NCBI RefSeq assembly: GCF_019711655.1
Contig: NZ_JAIGNU010000001.1
Span: forward strand, 1,273,501 to 1,337,500
Origin: Qipengyuania mesophila
Lineage (GTDB): Bacteria > Pseudomonadota > Alphaproteobacteria > Sphingomonadales > Sphingomonadaceae
Direction: 5' to 3'
Length of the DNA: 64,000 nucleotides
A program made the position numbers and the translations under genes. Positions 17,654 to 25,819 of the stretch are shown in pieces. Under the pieces are notes generated by a model, which saw nothing but the letters and a program-made list of their open reading frames with translations, had not been told where the DNA came from and made no database searches. Numbering within the stretch: position 1 is the stretch's first letter; every line of letters begins with the position of its first letter.

Positions 17654-18484
17654 CTAGGCGCTCGCGAGCGAAATGCCAGCAGGAAACTTGCGCAAGCGAA
17701 GTTGCTCGGCAAGCAACAGGCCGTTTTCGCCGCCCCGCCGCCGGTCGGCCAAAGACGGTGAACCGCGGCGCTTGGCGAGCTTCTGGCCGCTGTCGTCGAG
17801 CAGCAGGCCGTGATGGTGCCAGCGCGGCACCGGCAGGCCGAGTAGCGCCTGAAGCAGGCGGTGGATCGATGTCGCGGGAAACAGGTCGTACCCGCGCGTG
17901 ACCAGCGTGACCCCGTCCGCCGCATCGTCGAGCGTCGCGGCGAGGTGATAGCTTGCGGGTGCATCCTTGCGGACGATCACCACGTCGCCCGCTTCGCGCG
18001 GATCGGCAAGCTGGCGCCCGGCCAGCGCGTCGTCCCAGGATAGCTCTCCGCAATCGGCCATGGCGCGATCCACGTCGAGCCGCAACGCGGCGGGCTTGTC
18101 CGGATCGAGCAGGCGACCCTTGCAGGTACCCGGATAGACCACCCCCTGCGAGCCGAGCCGAGGCTCGAGCGCTTCGATCTCGGCACGGGTACAGGTGCAG
18201 GGATAGAGATAGCCGCGTTCAAGCAGCTCGTGCGCCGCCGCCTCGTAGCTCGCCAGCCGGATCGACTGCGCAGGGACTTCCTCCCATTCGAGCCCGAGCC
18301 ATTCGAGGTCTCGCCGGAACTCCTCCGCCAGTTCGGGGCGCGAGCGCGGCCCGTCGATATCCTCGATCCGGAGCAGGAACCGCCCCCCCGTCTCCCTTGC
18401 GAGATCATGTGCGACCACCGCCGAATAGGCATGGCCGAGATGCAGCGACCCGTTGGGGCTGGGGGCGAAGCGGGTGACGATCAC
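17654..18484 (-). CDS. gluQ: Glutamyl-queuosine tRNA(Asp) synthetase GluQ
   Basis: GluQ attaches glutamate to queuosine 34 of tRNA(Asp). The 276-residue protein resembles the catalytic half of glutamyl-tRNA synthetase and lacks the anticodon-binding domain. It starts MIVTRFAPSPNGSLHLGHAY with the HIGH-type HLGH, has FLLRIEDIDGPRSRPE, the cysteine-containing YLYPCTCTRAEI, and the KMSKS-like KLAKRRG. The queuosine-pathway gene queC is also in this window at 46256-46966. Confidence 0.94.
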   Translation of the reverse strand: MIVTRFAPSPNGSLHLGHAYSAVVAHDLARETGGRFLLRIEDIDGPRSRPELAEEFRRDLEWLGLEWEEVPAQSIRLASYEAAAHELLERGYLYPCTCTRAEIEALEPRLGSQGVVYPGTCKGRLLDPDKPAALRLDVDRAMADCGELSWDDALAGRQLADPREAGDVVIVRKDAPASYHLAATLDDAADGVTLVTRGYDLFPATSIHRLLQALLGLPVPRWHHHGLLLDDSGQKLAKRRGSPSLADRRRGGENGLLLAEQLRLRKFPAGISLASA

Positions 18485-18622
18485 GTGACTGTGTAGCTCC
18501 GGTTACGCTGTTGCCCCGGTGCAACCCGGTGGAAGGCCTGTGGATAGGCTGTCTGTAACAGTCTTGACCCTTTCCCGTGCAAGTGCATTTCTCATCCCAA
18601 GAGATCGGGAGGGACGCACACC

Positions 18623-19231
18623 GTGTTCAAGGCCGAACTGCTGGAACGGGCCGCGAGGTTCCGAAGTACCGAGGAAGACCCGACGCGCAATTTGCAGTCG
18701 TGTCCTTCCCTCGTCCTCAATGCCGATTACACCCCGCTTTCCTATTACCCCCTGAGCCTCTGGCCGTGGCAGACCGCGATCAAGGCCATCTTCCTCGACC
18801 GGGTCGACGTGATCGCGACCTACGACCGCGAGGTCCACTCCCCGTCCCTCGACATGAAGATCCCCAGCGTGATCGCGCTGAAGCAATATGTGAAGCCGAG
18901 CGAATTTCCCGCCTTCACGCGCTTCAACGTCTTCCTGCGCGACCGCTTCAGCTGCCAGTTCTGCGGCGACATGCACAACCTCACCTTCGACCACGTCGTC
19001 CCGCGCCGGCTGGGCGGCAAGACCACGTGGGAGAACATCGCCACCGCCTGCGCGCCCTGCAATATGAAGAAGGGCGGCCGCACGCCGAAGCAGGCCGGGA
19101 TGCACCTCTACGCCGAGCCGATCCGCCCAACGCACTGGCAGCTGCAGCAGCACGGCAAGATGTTCCCGCCGAACTACCTCCACGAAACCTGGCGCGACTG
19201 GCTCTATTGGGACATCGAGCTCGAAGAATAG
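18623..19231 (+). CDS. HNH endonuclease family protein
   Basis: The 202-residue protein has a C-terminal HNH domain: zinc-binding CQFCG, the catalytic DHVVPRRLGG, the central Asn in WENIATAC, and a second cysteine pair CAPCNMKKGGRTP. The N-terminal half (LVLNADYTPLSYYPLSLWPW) is typical of a widely conserved stand-alone group whose role is unclear; it need not be a defence nuclease. The start is a GTG at 18623 preceded by GGGAGGGA. No restriction-modification or phage gene is adjacent. Confidence 0.88.
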   Translation: MFKAELLERAARFRSTEEDPTRNLQSCPSLVLNADYTPLSYYPLSLWPWQTAIKAIFLDRVDVIATYDREVHSPSLDMKIPSVIALKQYVKPSEFPAFTRFNVFLRDRFSCQFCGDMHNLTFDHVVPRRLGGKTTWENIATACAPCNMKKGGRTPKQAGMHLYAEPIRPTHWQLQQHGKMFPPNYLHETWRDWLYWDIELEE

Positions 19232-19346
19232 GTCAAACCAAACGGGCTCGAAGTAGCGGGCCCTCAACTATCGCCTATTTACCGATCTGCATTTGCCTTC
19301 TATCTTTCGGTCGGCGCCATGTTCGGCGCGAGGGACGCCAGAAATC

Positions 19347-19622
19347 ATGAACAGACTTCTTATCACCAGCCTGTTGCCGCTGGCAGCAGTCTTGGGCGGC
19401 TGCGTATCGACGGGCTACTATCAAGCAGGTAACAAGCTCGCCGATCTGTGCGAGTCAAACGGACCCGACACGCGCATCGCGTCGCCCACGGCGGAATCGC
19501 AGGGCGGGATGTTCGGGAATGTGATCGTGAGCGGCGATTGCGTATCCCCCGGCGACGAGGGTTACGACGAAGCGATGACCATCGAGGAATATCGCGCCAG
19601 CATCGGCAAGAAGCCAACCTGA
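19347..19622 (+). CDS. Small putative lipoprotein
   Basis: The 91-residue product has a lipoprotein signal peptide, MNRLLITSLLPLAAVLGGC, with lipobox LGGC and the modified Cys at about residue 19. The mature part is hydrophilic with two more cysteines (LADLCESNG and VSGDCVSPG), which might form a disulfide in the periplasm. An upstream start would add a non-signal extension and is unlikely. Function unknown. Confidence 0.7.
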   Translation: MNRLLITSLLPLAAVLGGCVSTGYYQAGNKLADLCESNGPDTRIASPTAESQGGMFGNVIVSGDCVSPGDEGYDEAMTIEEYRASIGKKPT

Positions 19623-19641
19623 CCGGTCAACAGCCGACAGC

Positions 19642-20859
19642 TTAGGTTACCGCCGCCCGTTCGCGGAATTCGTCGCGCTGCCATTCGCCGCTTTCCAGCA
19701 CCTCCGCGAAATGCCGCGCGGCTTCGGCCATGTCCTCGAAGCGCAGGTAGGCGGGGGCGAAGCCGAAGCGCAGGATGTCGGGATCGCGGAAATCGCCGAT
19801 CACTCCGCGCGCGATCAGTGCTTGGCAGATCGCGTAGGCGTCCGGATGGCGAAAGGAGAGCTGGCTGCCGCATTGATCGGGCTCGGTCGGACTGACAAGG
19901 TCGAGGTCGACCCCGCGTTCGGACAGGCACTGGCGGAAGAATTCGGACAGCGCCTGCGACTTCGCATAGAGCCGCTCGACACCGATTTCGGCGACAAGGT
20001 CGACACCCACTTCGAGCGCTGCGAGGCCGAGGATCGGCGGGGTGCCGCAGAGCACCTGCTCGATACCCGGAGCGGGGGCGTAATCGTCGCTGAAGGCAAA
20101 GGGCGCTGCATGCCCCATCCACCCGGTCAGCGGTTGTTGCGCGGCGGCGAGGTGGCGTTCGGCGACGAAGGCATAGGCCGGCGCACCCGGCCCGCCGTTG
20201 AGATACTTGTACCCGCAGCCCACCGCGAAATCGGCCTCGCAGGCGTCGAGGTCGACCGGCAGCGCGCCGCCCGAATGCGACAGGTCCCACAGCACCAGCG
20301 CGCCCTTCTCGTGCGCGGCCTTCGTCAGCGCCGCCATGTCGAATATAGCGCCCGACTTGTAATGCACATGCGTCAGCATCAGCAGTGCGACATCCTCGTC
20401 GAGCGCCTCGGCAATGCGCTCGCGCGGAGCCAGCCGCCTGGTGGCTAGCCCCTGCTTTTCGAGCCCATCGACCATGTAGAGATCGGTCGGGAAATTGCCC
20501 GGCTCGCTCAGCACGACCTTGCGCCCGGGACGCATCGCCAGGGCAGCGCTGATCAGCTTGAACAGGTTCACGCTGGTGGAATCGCAGGCGATGACTTCAT
20601 CGGGCTGCGCTCCGATCAGCGGCGCGATCTTGGCGCCGATCCGTGTCGGAAGCTCGATCCATCCGGCGGCATTCCAGCTGCGAATAAGACCCTCGCCCCA
20701 TTCCTCGCGCACCACCTGCTCCAGTCGCCCGGGCGTCGCCTTGGGCAGGCAACCCAGGGAGTTTCCGTCGAGGTAAATGACGCCCTCGGGTACGCTGAAC
20801 CGCTCGCGGTAATCCTTCAGCGGATCACCCGCGTCGAGGATTCGCGCGCGTTCAAGCAT
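19642..20859 (-). CDS. kynU: Kynureninase
   Basis: Kynureninase cleaves L-kynurenine to anthranilate and alanine. The 405-residue PLP enzyme has IYLDGNSLGCLPKAT near the N-terminus, the cofactor-binding ALVLWDLSHSGGALPVDLD, the Schiff-base lysine in VGCGYKYLNGGPGAPA, and GTPPILGLAALEVG. It is the last gene of the kynA-kynB-kynU operon; its ATG at 20859 overlaps the end of kynB by 8 bp, pointing to translational coupling. Confidence 0.96.
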   Translation of the reverse strand: MLERARILDAGDPLKDYRERFSVPEGVIYLDGNSLGCLPKATPGRLEQVVREEWGEGLIRSWNAAGWIELPTRIGAKIAPLIGAQPDEVIACDSTSVNLFKLISAALAMRPGRKVVLSEPGNFPTDLYMVDGLEKQGLATRRLAPRERIAEALDEDVALLMLTHVHYKSGAIFDMAALTKAAHEKGALVLWDLSHSGGALPVDLDACEADFAVGCGYKYLNGGPGAPAYAFVAERHLAAAQQPLTGWMGHAAPFAFSDDYAPAPGIEQVLCGTPPILGLAALEVGVDLVAEIGVERLYAKSQALSEFFRQCLSERGVDLDLVSPTEPDQCGSQLSFRHPDAYAICQALIARGVIGDFRDPDILRFGFAPAYLRFEDMAEAARHFAEVLESGEWQRDEFRERAAVT

Positions 20860-21502
20860 CGGGCAGTTCCCTGAGGATCGCCCGGCACAACCCCGCATCG
20901 CCGCCGGCGATCTTGAGCGGCAACGCGATCAGTTCGTAGCGCCCTTCCGGAACGCCATCGAGCACCAGCCCTTCGAGGATGCGCATGTCGTGTTCGAGTA
21001 CCGCCTTGTGCGCGTCCATCGTCTTCGATTCCTGGGGATCGACCGAGGGCGCATCGGTGCCAACCAGCTTCACTCCCTGCAGCGCGAGCCACTTGATCGT
21101 CTCGGCATCGATGGCGGTGAAACCGCTGTCCCACTGGGCATGCGGGAAGGTTTCGAAGGTCCGGAACAGCACGCGGTCGGCGCTGCCCAGATGCGGCAGG
21201 TCGCCCACCGAGATGCTGCCTCCGCTCACCCCCGTGGCATCGACCACCAGACATTCGCCGATATAGGGATCGAGCTCGACGCTCGCGATATCGGGCGCGG
21301 TCTCGGAATAGTGGAGCGGCGCATCGCCATGCGTGCCCGAATGGGTCGACATGGTCATCCGCCCGACATTGACCGGCGAGCCGTCTTCCATTTTCCATGT
21401 CCGCTCGAAAGCGAATGCGGTATCGCCCGGCCAGACCGGCAGGCCGGGGCGCAATGTCTGGGAGATGTCCCAGATGCGCCGCTGCGAGCGCCACGAACTC
21501 AC
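20852..21502 (-). CDS. kynB: Kynurenine formamidase (arylformamidase)
   Basis: KynB hydrolyses N-formylkynurenine to kynurenine. The 216-residue cyclase-fold protein starts near IWDISQTLRPGLPVWPGDT, has the metal-binding STHSGTHGDAPLHY, the substrate region GTDAPSVDPQESKTMDAH, and ends with LPLKIAGGDAGLCRAIL. The start is a GTG at 21502 that overlaps the TGA of kynA as GTGA. No ATG in frame would keep the conserved N-terminus without running through kynA. Confidence 0.95.
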   Translation of the reverse strand: MSSWRSQRRIWDISQTLRPGLPVWPGDTAFAFERTWKMEDGSPVNVGRMTMSTHSGTHGDAPLHYSETAPDIASVELDPYIGECLVVDATGVSGGSISVGDLPHLGSADRVLFRTFETFPHAQWDSGFTAIDAETIKWLALQGVKLVGTDAPSVDPQESKTMDAHKAVLEHDMRILEGLVLDGVPEGRYELIALPLKIAGGDAGLCRAILRELPDA

Positions 21503-22290
21503 AGCGCGGTCCTCACGCTCAACAGTTCGGGGAAGAAGGCCGCCTTCAGCACGCCCGCAAGGTAGGGCACACCGGGCGTTCCGCCGGTGCCCTTCTTGAA
21601 GCCGATGATCCGCTCCACCGTCTTGAGATGACCGAAGCGCCAGCGCTGGAAATGATACTCGAGATCGACCAGCTTCTCGGCCAGTTCGTAGAGGTCCCAA
21701 TATTCCCTGGGATCACGGTAGATCTCGGCCCAGGCCGCCTCGACCTCGGGCGAATGCGCCCAGGGTTCGCCGACCGGGCGCTCGAGCACCTCGTCCGGAA
21801 TCGCGAAGCCGCGCCGCGCGAGGAGGGCGACCGCCTCGGCATAGATCGACTTGCGTGCCAGTTCCTCGCGCAATTCGGCAGCCACCTCGGGAGTCGCCTC
21901 GTGCATGGTCACCATGTCGGGCTTGCGCCCGCCGAGGAGGAATTCCATCATCCGGTACTGCGCGCTCTGGAAGCCGCTCGACCCGCCGAGATGCGGGCGG
22001 ATGGTCGAATAATCGTGCGGGGTCATCGTGCTGAGCACGTCCCAGCTCTGGATCAGCTGTCCCTGCGCGCGCGCCACGCGGGCGAGCATCTTGAAGCTGG
22101 GGCGGAGCCGGTCCTGCCGGATGCACTCGCGCGCTTCGAACAGCTCGTGCAAGCACAGCTTGAGCCACAGCTCGCTGGCCTGGTGAACGATGATGAACAG
22201 CATCTCGTCATGCGCATCGGAAGCCGGGTGCTGCGCCGCGAGAATGCGGTCGAGGTCGAGATAGCTCGAATAGGTAACGTCGGAAGCCAT
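21499..22290 (-). CDS. kynA: Tryptophan 2,3-dioxygenase
   Basis: This haem enzyme opens the indole ring of tryptophan, the first step of the kynurenine pathway. The 263-residue protein has YSSYLDLDRILAAQHP, the HQASELWLKLCLHEL segment, FQSAQYRMMEFLLG, the haem-ligand region RFGHLKTVERIIG, and the substrate loop KKGTGGTPGVPYL. An ATG at 22311 would add seven residues. It leads the kyn genes and follows the DUF4112 gene by 36 bp. Confidence 0.96.
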   Translation of the reverse strand: MASDVTYSSYLDLDRILAAQHPASDAHDEMLFIIVHQASELWLKLCLHELFEARECIRQDRLRPSFKMLARVARAQGQLIQSWDVLSTMTPHDYSTIRPHLGGSSGFQSAQYRMMEFLLGGRKPDMVTMHEATPEVAAELREELARKSIYAEAVALLARRGFAIPDEVLERPVGEPWAHSPEVEAAWAEIYRDPREYWDLYELAEKLVDLEYHFQRWRFGHLKTVERIIGFKKGTGGTPGVPYLAGVLKAAFFPELLSVRTAL

Positions 22291-22326
22291 GCGCGCTGCC
22301 CTAGCGCGCATTGGTGACGGATGAAA

Positions 22327-22755
22327 CTACCCCTCGATCACCATTGTGTGCGGGTGATGCTTGTCGAGATGCGCCTTCACGATGCGCAGGTTCTTGGTGT
22401 TCGAGCGATAGACCATGTCGAAGGCGTCGCCGACGATCGGAACCGCACCGACGGCGCTGTCGATCGCGACATTGCCCAGCATGCGCCACAGCTTCCAGCG
22501 CGGCAGGCCGAGGTTCTTCGCTTCCCATACGATGAAGGCGGCAAGCCCGGCTGCGATGAAGTCGCCGAGCACAGGGACGAAACCGATGATCGTGTCGAGA
22601 CCGATGGGAAACTTCGTGCCCGGCACCACCAGGCTGCGTTCAAGCACATATTCCATCGCCTCGATGCGCTTCCGGATCGAGACCGGGTCGGTCCCGGTCG
22701 GGAGTTCGATTCCCATGGGCAACGGGCGGACGCGGGGGCGGTCGGGGTTCTCCAT
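22327..22755 (-). CDS. DUF4112 domain protein
   Basis: The 142-residue protein contains the DUF4112 pattern: FPIGLDTIIGFVPVLGDFIAAG, then VAIDSAVGAVPIVGDAFDMVYRSNTKN, each with a hydrophobic stretch suggesting membrane association. The family is common in proteobacteria and has no assigned function. It sits between the solute-binding lipoprotein gene (6 bp upstream) and kynA and may be co-transcribed with the kyn genes. Confidence 0.85.
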   Translation of the reverse strand: MENPDRPRVRPLPMGIELPTGTDPVSIRKRIEAMEYVLERSLVVPGTKFPIGLDTIIGFVPVLGDFIAAGLAAFIVWEAKNLGLPRWKLWRMLGNVAIDSAVGAVPIVGDAFDMVYRSNTKNLRIVKAHLDKHHPHTMVIEG

Positions 22756-22761
22756 CGCAAC

Positions 22762-24222
22762 CTAGATGGGGGCCCCGGACAGCGGGAACAAGGGATGGAT
22801 GTTCCACGGATTTTCGCTGAATGCCTCGATATCGGCGCGGACCAGCGACCAGCGGATCGGTGCGCCGAGCGGAATATAGAGATTGGTCGCGAGCAGCGAA
22901 TTTTCCGCTTCGAGTAGGTAGGAGGATTCTTCCGTGGCATCGCGCGAGTCCAACGCCAGCGACACGAGATAGTCCGCATCTTCGCTACACTGGACCTGGT
23001 CGACGGCACAGTTGAACTGGTTGAGAAACCAGCGCGGCGAGGCGTAACGTGCGACCCTGTCGCGCAGCGCGAGATCGGCTTCGGAGAGCATGAGCGCCCG
23101 CGTCGCCGACACGCCGATCGCGGCAAAATTCTCGGCCAGGCCATCGAACAACAGGTCGGAACCCGGCCCGGGCGGAAGGTAGAGCCGCACCTTGGGTTCG
23201 CGCCCCGAACCCGCCCGCCACTGCGCAACCCGCTGGCGTGCGGCGCTGCGGCGCTGCTCGAGCGAGAGCGAGCCCCAGCGCTCCTCGGTGGGATTGGCAG
23301 CACTCGCCAGTGCGGTCGGCACGATCCGGGTCGATGCCAGCCAGCCTCCGATGTTGAAGGGCTGCATCAGGGCCTCGCGGTCGATTGCCATGGCCAGCGC
23401 CTCGCGATTCTCGGTTACGCCGAGAAAGCCGGAGGGCTTGCGTACATCGAGGCCGAACAGGCCGATCGCCGCGTCGAGTCGGACATTGCCGCGCGAGAGC
23501 GGTCCGGTGCTGGCCAGCGGCAAGCTCGACAGCCTGCCGCCGAGGACCAGGTCGAAGCGGCCCTGCGCAAAACCGCCGGTGGCCTCCGGGGCAGAGACCG
23601 CGTGGAGGCGGACCATGCGGACGACGTCGTCCCAGCCGGGCTGCTCGGGCAGGCCGCGCTGTTCGGGCGGGAGCGGCGTCAGGACGAGTCCGTCATCGCC
23701 AACCGCTCGGTTCATGAGCCTGGCCCCGTCACCGGCCAGATCGATGCCCAACTCGGGTTGCGCCAGCAGTTGGAGAAAGTCGGGCATGGGGCTGGTCAGC
23801 CGGATTTCGATCACCCGACCCGTCATCGCCCGCACATCGCGGACCTTGGCGAGGTCGAGCCCGAGCGAGGTACCGCGGAGCTGCCGCAGCCGCCGCTGCA
23901 ACGCCTCGCGTACCGCCTGGGCGGTCAGGCGCTTGCCGTCGGGAAGGTCGAATTCGTTGATCCGGAAGATGTAGCTCGCACCGCCGTCGGTGACGATCCA
24001 GCGCTCCGCAACGCCAGGTACCACCACCCCGTTCGAATCGAGCCGGACCAGCCCGGTGGAGAGCGCCGCGCGGACATGCTGGCCGGCAGGCCCCAACCGG
24101 ACGCCCTCGGCCGAAAGATCTTCGGGAGCGGCGATGAAGGCAACATCGACGACCCCATCGTCGGAACCGACGCTGCAGGCAGCGAGAAACACGGGCAGGA
24201 AGGCGAGAAGCCACGATCGCAT
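22762..24222 (-). CDS. ABC-type peptide/nickel solute-binding (SBP_bac_5-like) lipoprotein
   Basis: The 486-residue product has a lipoprotein signal (MRSWLLAFLPVFLAACS, lipobox LAAC). It has the general organisation of oligopeptide-binding proteins: an early VAERWIVTDGGASYIFRI and LPDGKRLTAQAVREAL segment and a central NREALAMAIDREALMQPF. No permease or ATPase gene is nearby, so it is an orphan binding protein or has another role. Its position at the head of the kyn gene run is notable, but a link to tryptophan or kynurenine binding is only a guess. Confidence 0.78.
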   Translation of the reverse strand: MRSWLLAFLPVFLAACSVGSDDGVVDVAFIAAPEDLSAEGVRLGPAGQHVRAALSTGLVRLDSNGVVVPGVAERWIVTDGGASYIFRINEFDLPDGKRLTAQAVREALQRRLRQLRGTSLGLDLAKVRDVRAMTGRVIEIRLTSPMPDFLQLLAQPELGIDLAGDGARLMNRAVGDDGLVLTPLPPEQRGLPEQPGWDDVVRMVRLHAVSAPEATGGFAQGRFDLVLGGRLSSLPLASTGPLSRGNVRLDAAIGLFGLDVRKPSGFLGVTENREALAMAIDREALMQPFNIGGWLASTRIVPTALASAANPTEERWGSLSLEQRRSAARQRVAQWRAGSGREPKVRLYLPPGPGSDLLFDGLAENFAAIGVSATRALMLSEADLALRDRVARYASPRWFLNQFNCAVDQVQCSEDADYLVSLALDSRDATEESSYLLEAENSLLATNLYIPLGAPIRWSLVRADIEAFSENPWNIHPLFPLSGAPI

Positions 24223-24267
24223 GATGCGCGGATTAGCAGCCGGCGCGCCCCGCGTCAGCCGATCAAA

Positions 24268-24651
24268 TCAGAGTTTGCGAATACGGCGCTCGTCATCGGA
24301 AAAGGTCGATGCGGCCGAAGTCGAGCGCACATAGTGCGGAATCTCCGCCGTGCTGCCCACGGGTGCCCGCACGACCTTGGGGTCGATATCCTTCTCGAAG
24401 GCCACGCCGAAGCGATTGTCCTGCGCCCAGGCCACGCTGCCCTTGACGGTGCCGACATTGCGCAGCTCGATCTCGAGCCGGTCGCCCCGCGATGCGGCAA
24501 CCTCGCTGGTTTCGGCCATCATGCCGCCCGCGGAAAGATTGCGCACCTTCACGCGGTACGTCTTGGCCTGACCTGCGAACGTCAGCTGGGCGAACAGGAA
24601 CAGGCTGTCGCGCGCAACATTGCGAGTGTCGACCGAAGACATGGCGTTCAT
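24268..24651 (-). CDS. PilZ domain protein
   Basis: The 127-residue protein has the PilZ-like pattern KVRNLSAGGMMAETSEVA followed by GTVKGSVAWAQDNRFGVAFEKDID. In the family an Arg-rich N-terminal segment and the (D/N)xSxxG motif bind cyclic di-GMP; NLSAGG is seen, whereas the RxxxR part is weak, so binding may be lost. The start at 24651 has AGGG close upstream. It is monocistronic by appearance. Confidence 0.82.
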   Translation of the reverse strand: MNAMSSVDTRNVARDSLFLFAQLTFAGQAKTYRVKVRNLSAGGMMAETSEVAASRGDRLEIELRNVGTVKGSVAWAQDNRFGVAFEKDIDPKVVRAPVGSTAEIPHYVRSTSAASTFSDDERRIRKL

Positions 24652-24744
24652 CGTATCCCTATGCGGTACTCGGGCCCGGTCCGCGGCGGATCCGGGACCG
24701 GCCATACCCTAGGGACGAGACCTAAATAATGTCTTAGCGAATGC

Positions 24745-25200
24745 TCAATCGTCGCGCGAAATCTTCTCGCGGCGCTCATGCGCTTCCTGGGCCTCGACGG
24801 TCATCGTGGCGACCGGACGGGCGATCAGCCGCTTGAGCCCGATCGGATCGCCGGTCACTTCGCACCAGCCGTATTCGCCCTTGTCGATCCGGCGCAGCGC
24901 GGAATCGATCTTGGCGATCAGCTTGCGCTGGCGATCGCGCGTACGCAATTCGATGCCCCAGTCGGTTTCCGAGGACGCGCGGTCGTTAAGGTCGGGTTCG
25001 CGGATCGGGCCGTCCTGCAGCGACTGCAGGGTCTGTCCGGCGGCGTCGTGGATCGATTTCTTCCAGTCGAGCAGCAGCATGCGGAAGTAATCCTGCTGAC
25101 GCTCGTTCATATATTCTTCGGAGTCGTCGGGAACGTAGTCGTCGCCCACAGCGGCGCGGGCCGCCGCGAGTTTTGCCTTATCGTTTGCCACAGAGGCCAT
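24745..25200 (-). CDS. dksA: DksA-family RNA polymerase-binding transcription factor
   Basis: DksA binds the RNA polymerase secondary channel and works with ppGpp. The 151-residue protein has the coiled-coil region (NERQQDYFRMLLLDWKKSI through RDRQRKLIAKIDSALRRI) with the coiled-coil-tip type acidic residues. The zinc-finger region reads YGWCEVTGDPIGLKRLIARP and then ATMTVEAQEAHERRE. Only one of the four canonical cysteines remains, as is usual in alphaproteobacterial DksA. The ATG at 25200 gives the natural N-terminus. Confidence 0.93.
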   Translation of the reverse strand: MASVANDKAKLAAARAAVGDDYVPDDSEEYMNERQQDYFRMLLLDWKKSIHDAAGQTLQSLQDGPIREPDLNDRASSETDWGIELRTRDRQRKLIAKIDSALRRIDKGEYGWCEVTGDPIGLKRLIARPVATMTVEAQEAHERREKISRDD

Positions 25201-25412
25201 TGAGGACCCTCTCACCCTGGTCGAAGTCAGACATCGGACCACCGTCTCCCGCTAAAGCCCGGATTTTTCCGGCGCCCCGAATGACCCGTTTGGCGCGTGC
25301 CTATAGGGAAGCCTCCCCGAGGGCACAAGCGCCAATCCGACGAGGCGTTGAGATGCCCACCGGCGGTGGAAATGCCAGCGCGTCGAGGGTGTTAAAAGAA
25401 ATTGCCTTCGCG

Positions 25413-25420
25413 TTAACCAT
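25413..25420 (+). promoter_or_regulatory. CtrA-type half-site before the Sel1-like gene
   Basis: TTAACCAT at 25413-25420 matches the 8-base CtrA half-motif described in Caulobacter, and is followed by TTGACC at 25424-25429, a possible -35 element. It lies 70 bp before the gene. The remaining 289-bp gap to dksA holds no gene I can support. Confidence 0.5.
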
Positions 25421-25489
25421 TTCTTGACCACGATCTTGGCAGTTATTCTTTGTCCGGTAGAGAATGCCGGTCGCTTGGGGGGAATGACC

Positions 25490-25819
25490 ATGCAGCTTAC
25501 CGGTATCGAAGGGGGCCACGGCAGGATCATCCAGGGCGAGGAAGCCGCGGCGCTGGTCGCCGAATGCCTCGCCAAGTACGAACGCGGCAGCGTCGATGCG
25601 CTCTTCGCGCTAGGAGTCGCGTTCTCGACCGGCAGCCACGGAACGGTGTGCGACCTGATCGAGGCGCACAAATGGTTCAATATCGCCGCATCCAAGGGCC
25701 ACGAGGAAGCGAGCTGGTGCCGCGCCGACATTTCGGAGGAAATGACTGCCCGCGAAATCGCCGAAGCCCAGCGCCGCGCGCGCGAATGGCTGGCCGAAGG
25801 TCGCCGCGCCGCCGCCTAG
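25490..25819 (+). CDS. Sel1-repeat-like small protein
   Basis: The 109-residue protein holds one Sel1/TPR-like helical repeat: SVDALFALGVAFSTGS followed by LIEAHKWFNIAASKGHEEAS, the usual alternation of small residues and a KWF(N) turn. An amphipathic tail (AREIAEAQRRAREWLAEGRR) follows. Such repeats mediate protein contacts. ATGs at 25484 and 25490 are in frame; 25490 has better spacing from a GGGGGG ribosome-binding site. A CtrA-type half-site lies upstream. Its stop shares CTAG with the convergent acyltransferase gene. Confidence 0.8.
   Translation: MQLTGIEGGHGRIIQGEEAAALVAECLAKYERGSVDALFALGVAFSTGSHGTVCDLIEAHKWFNIAASKGHEEASWCRADISEEMTAREIAEAQRRAREWLAEGRRAAA

Noticed and set aside
22762..24222. 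Complete oligopeptide ABC transporter
   Set aside because: Only the binding protein is present; no permease or ATPase genes are nearby.
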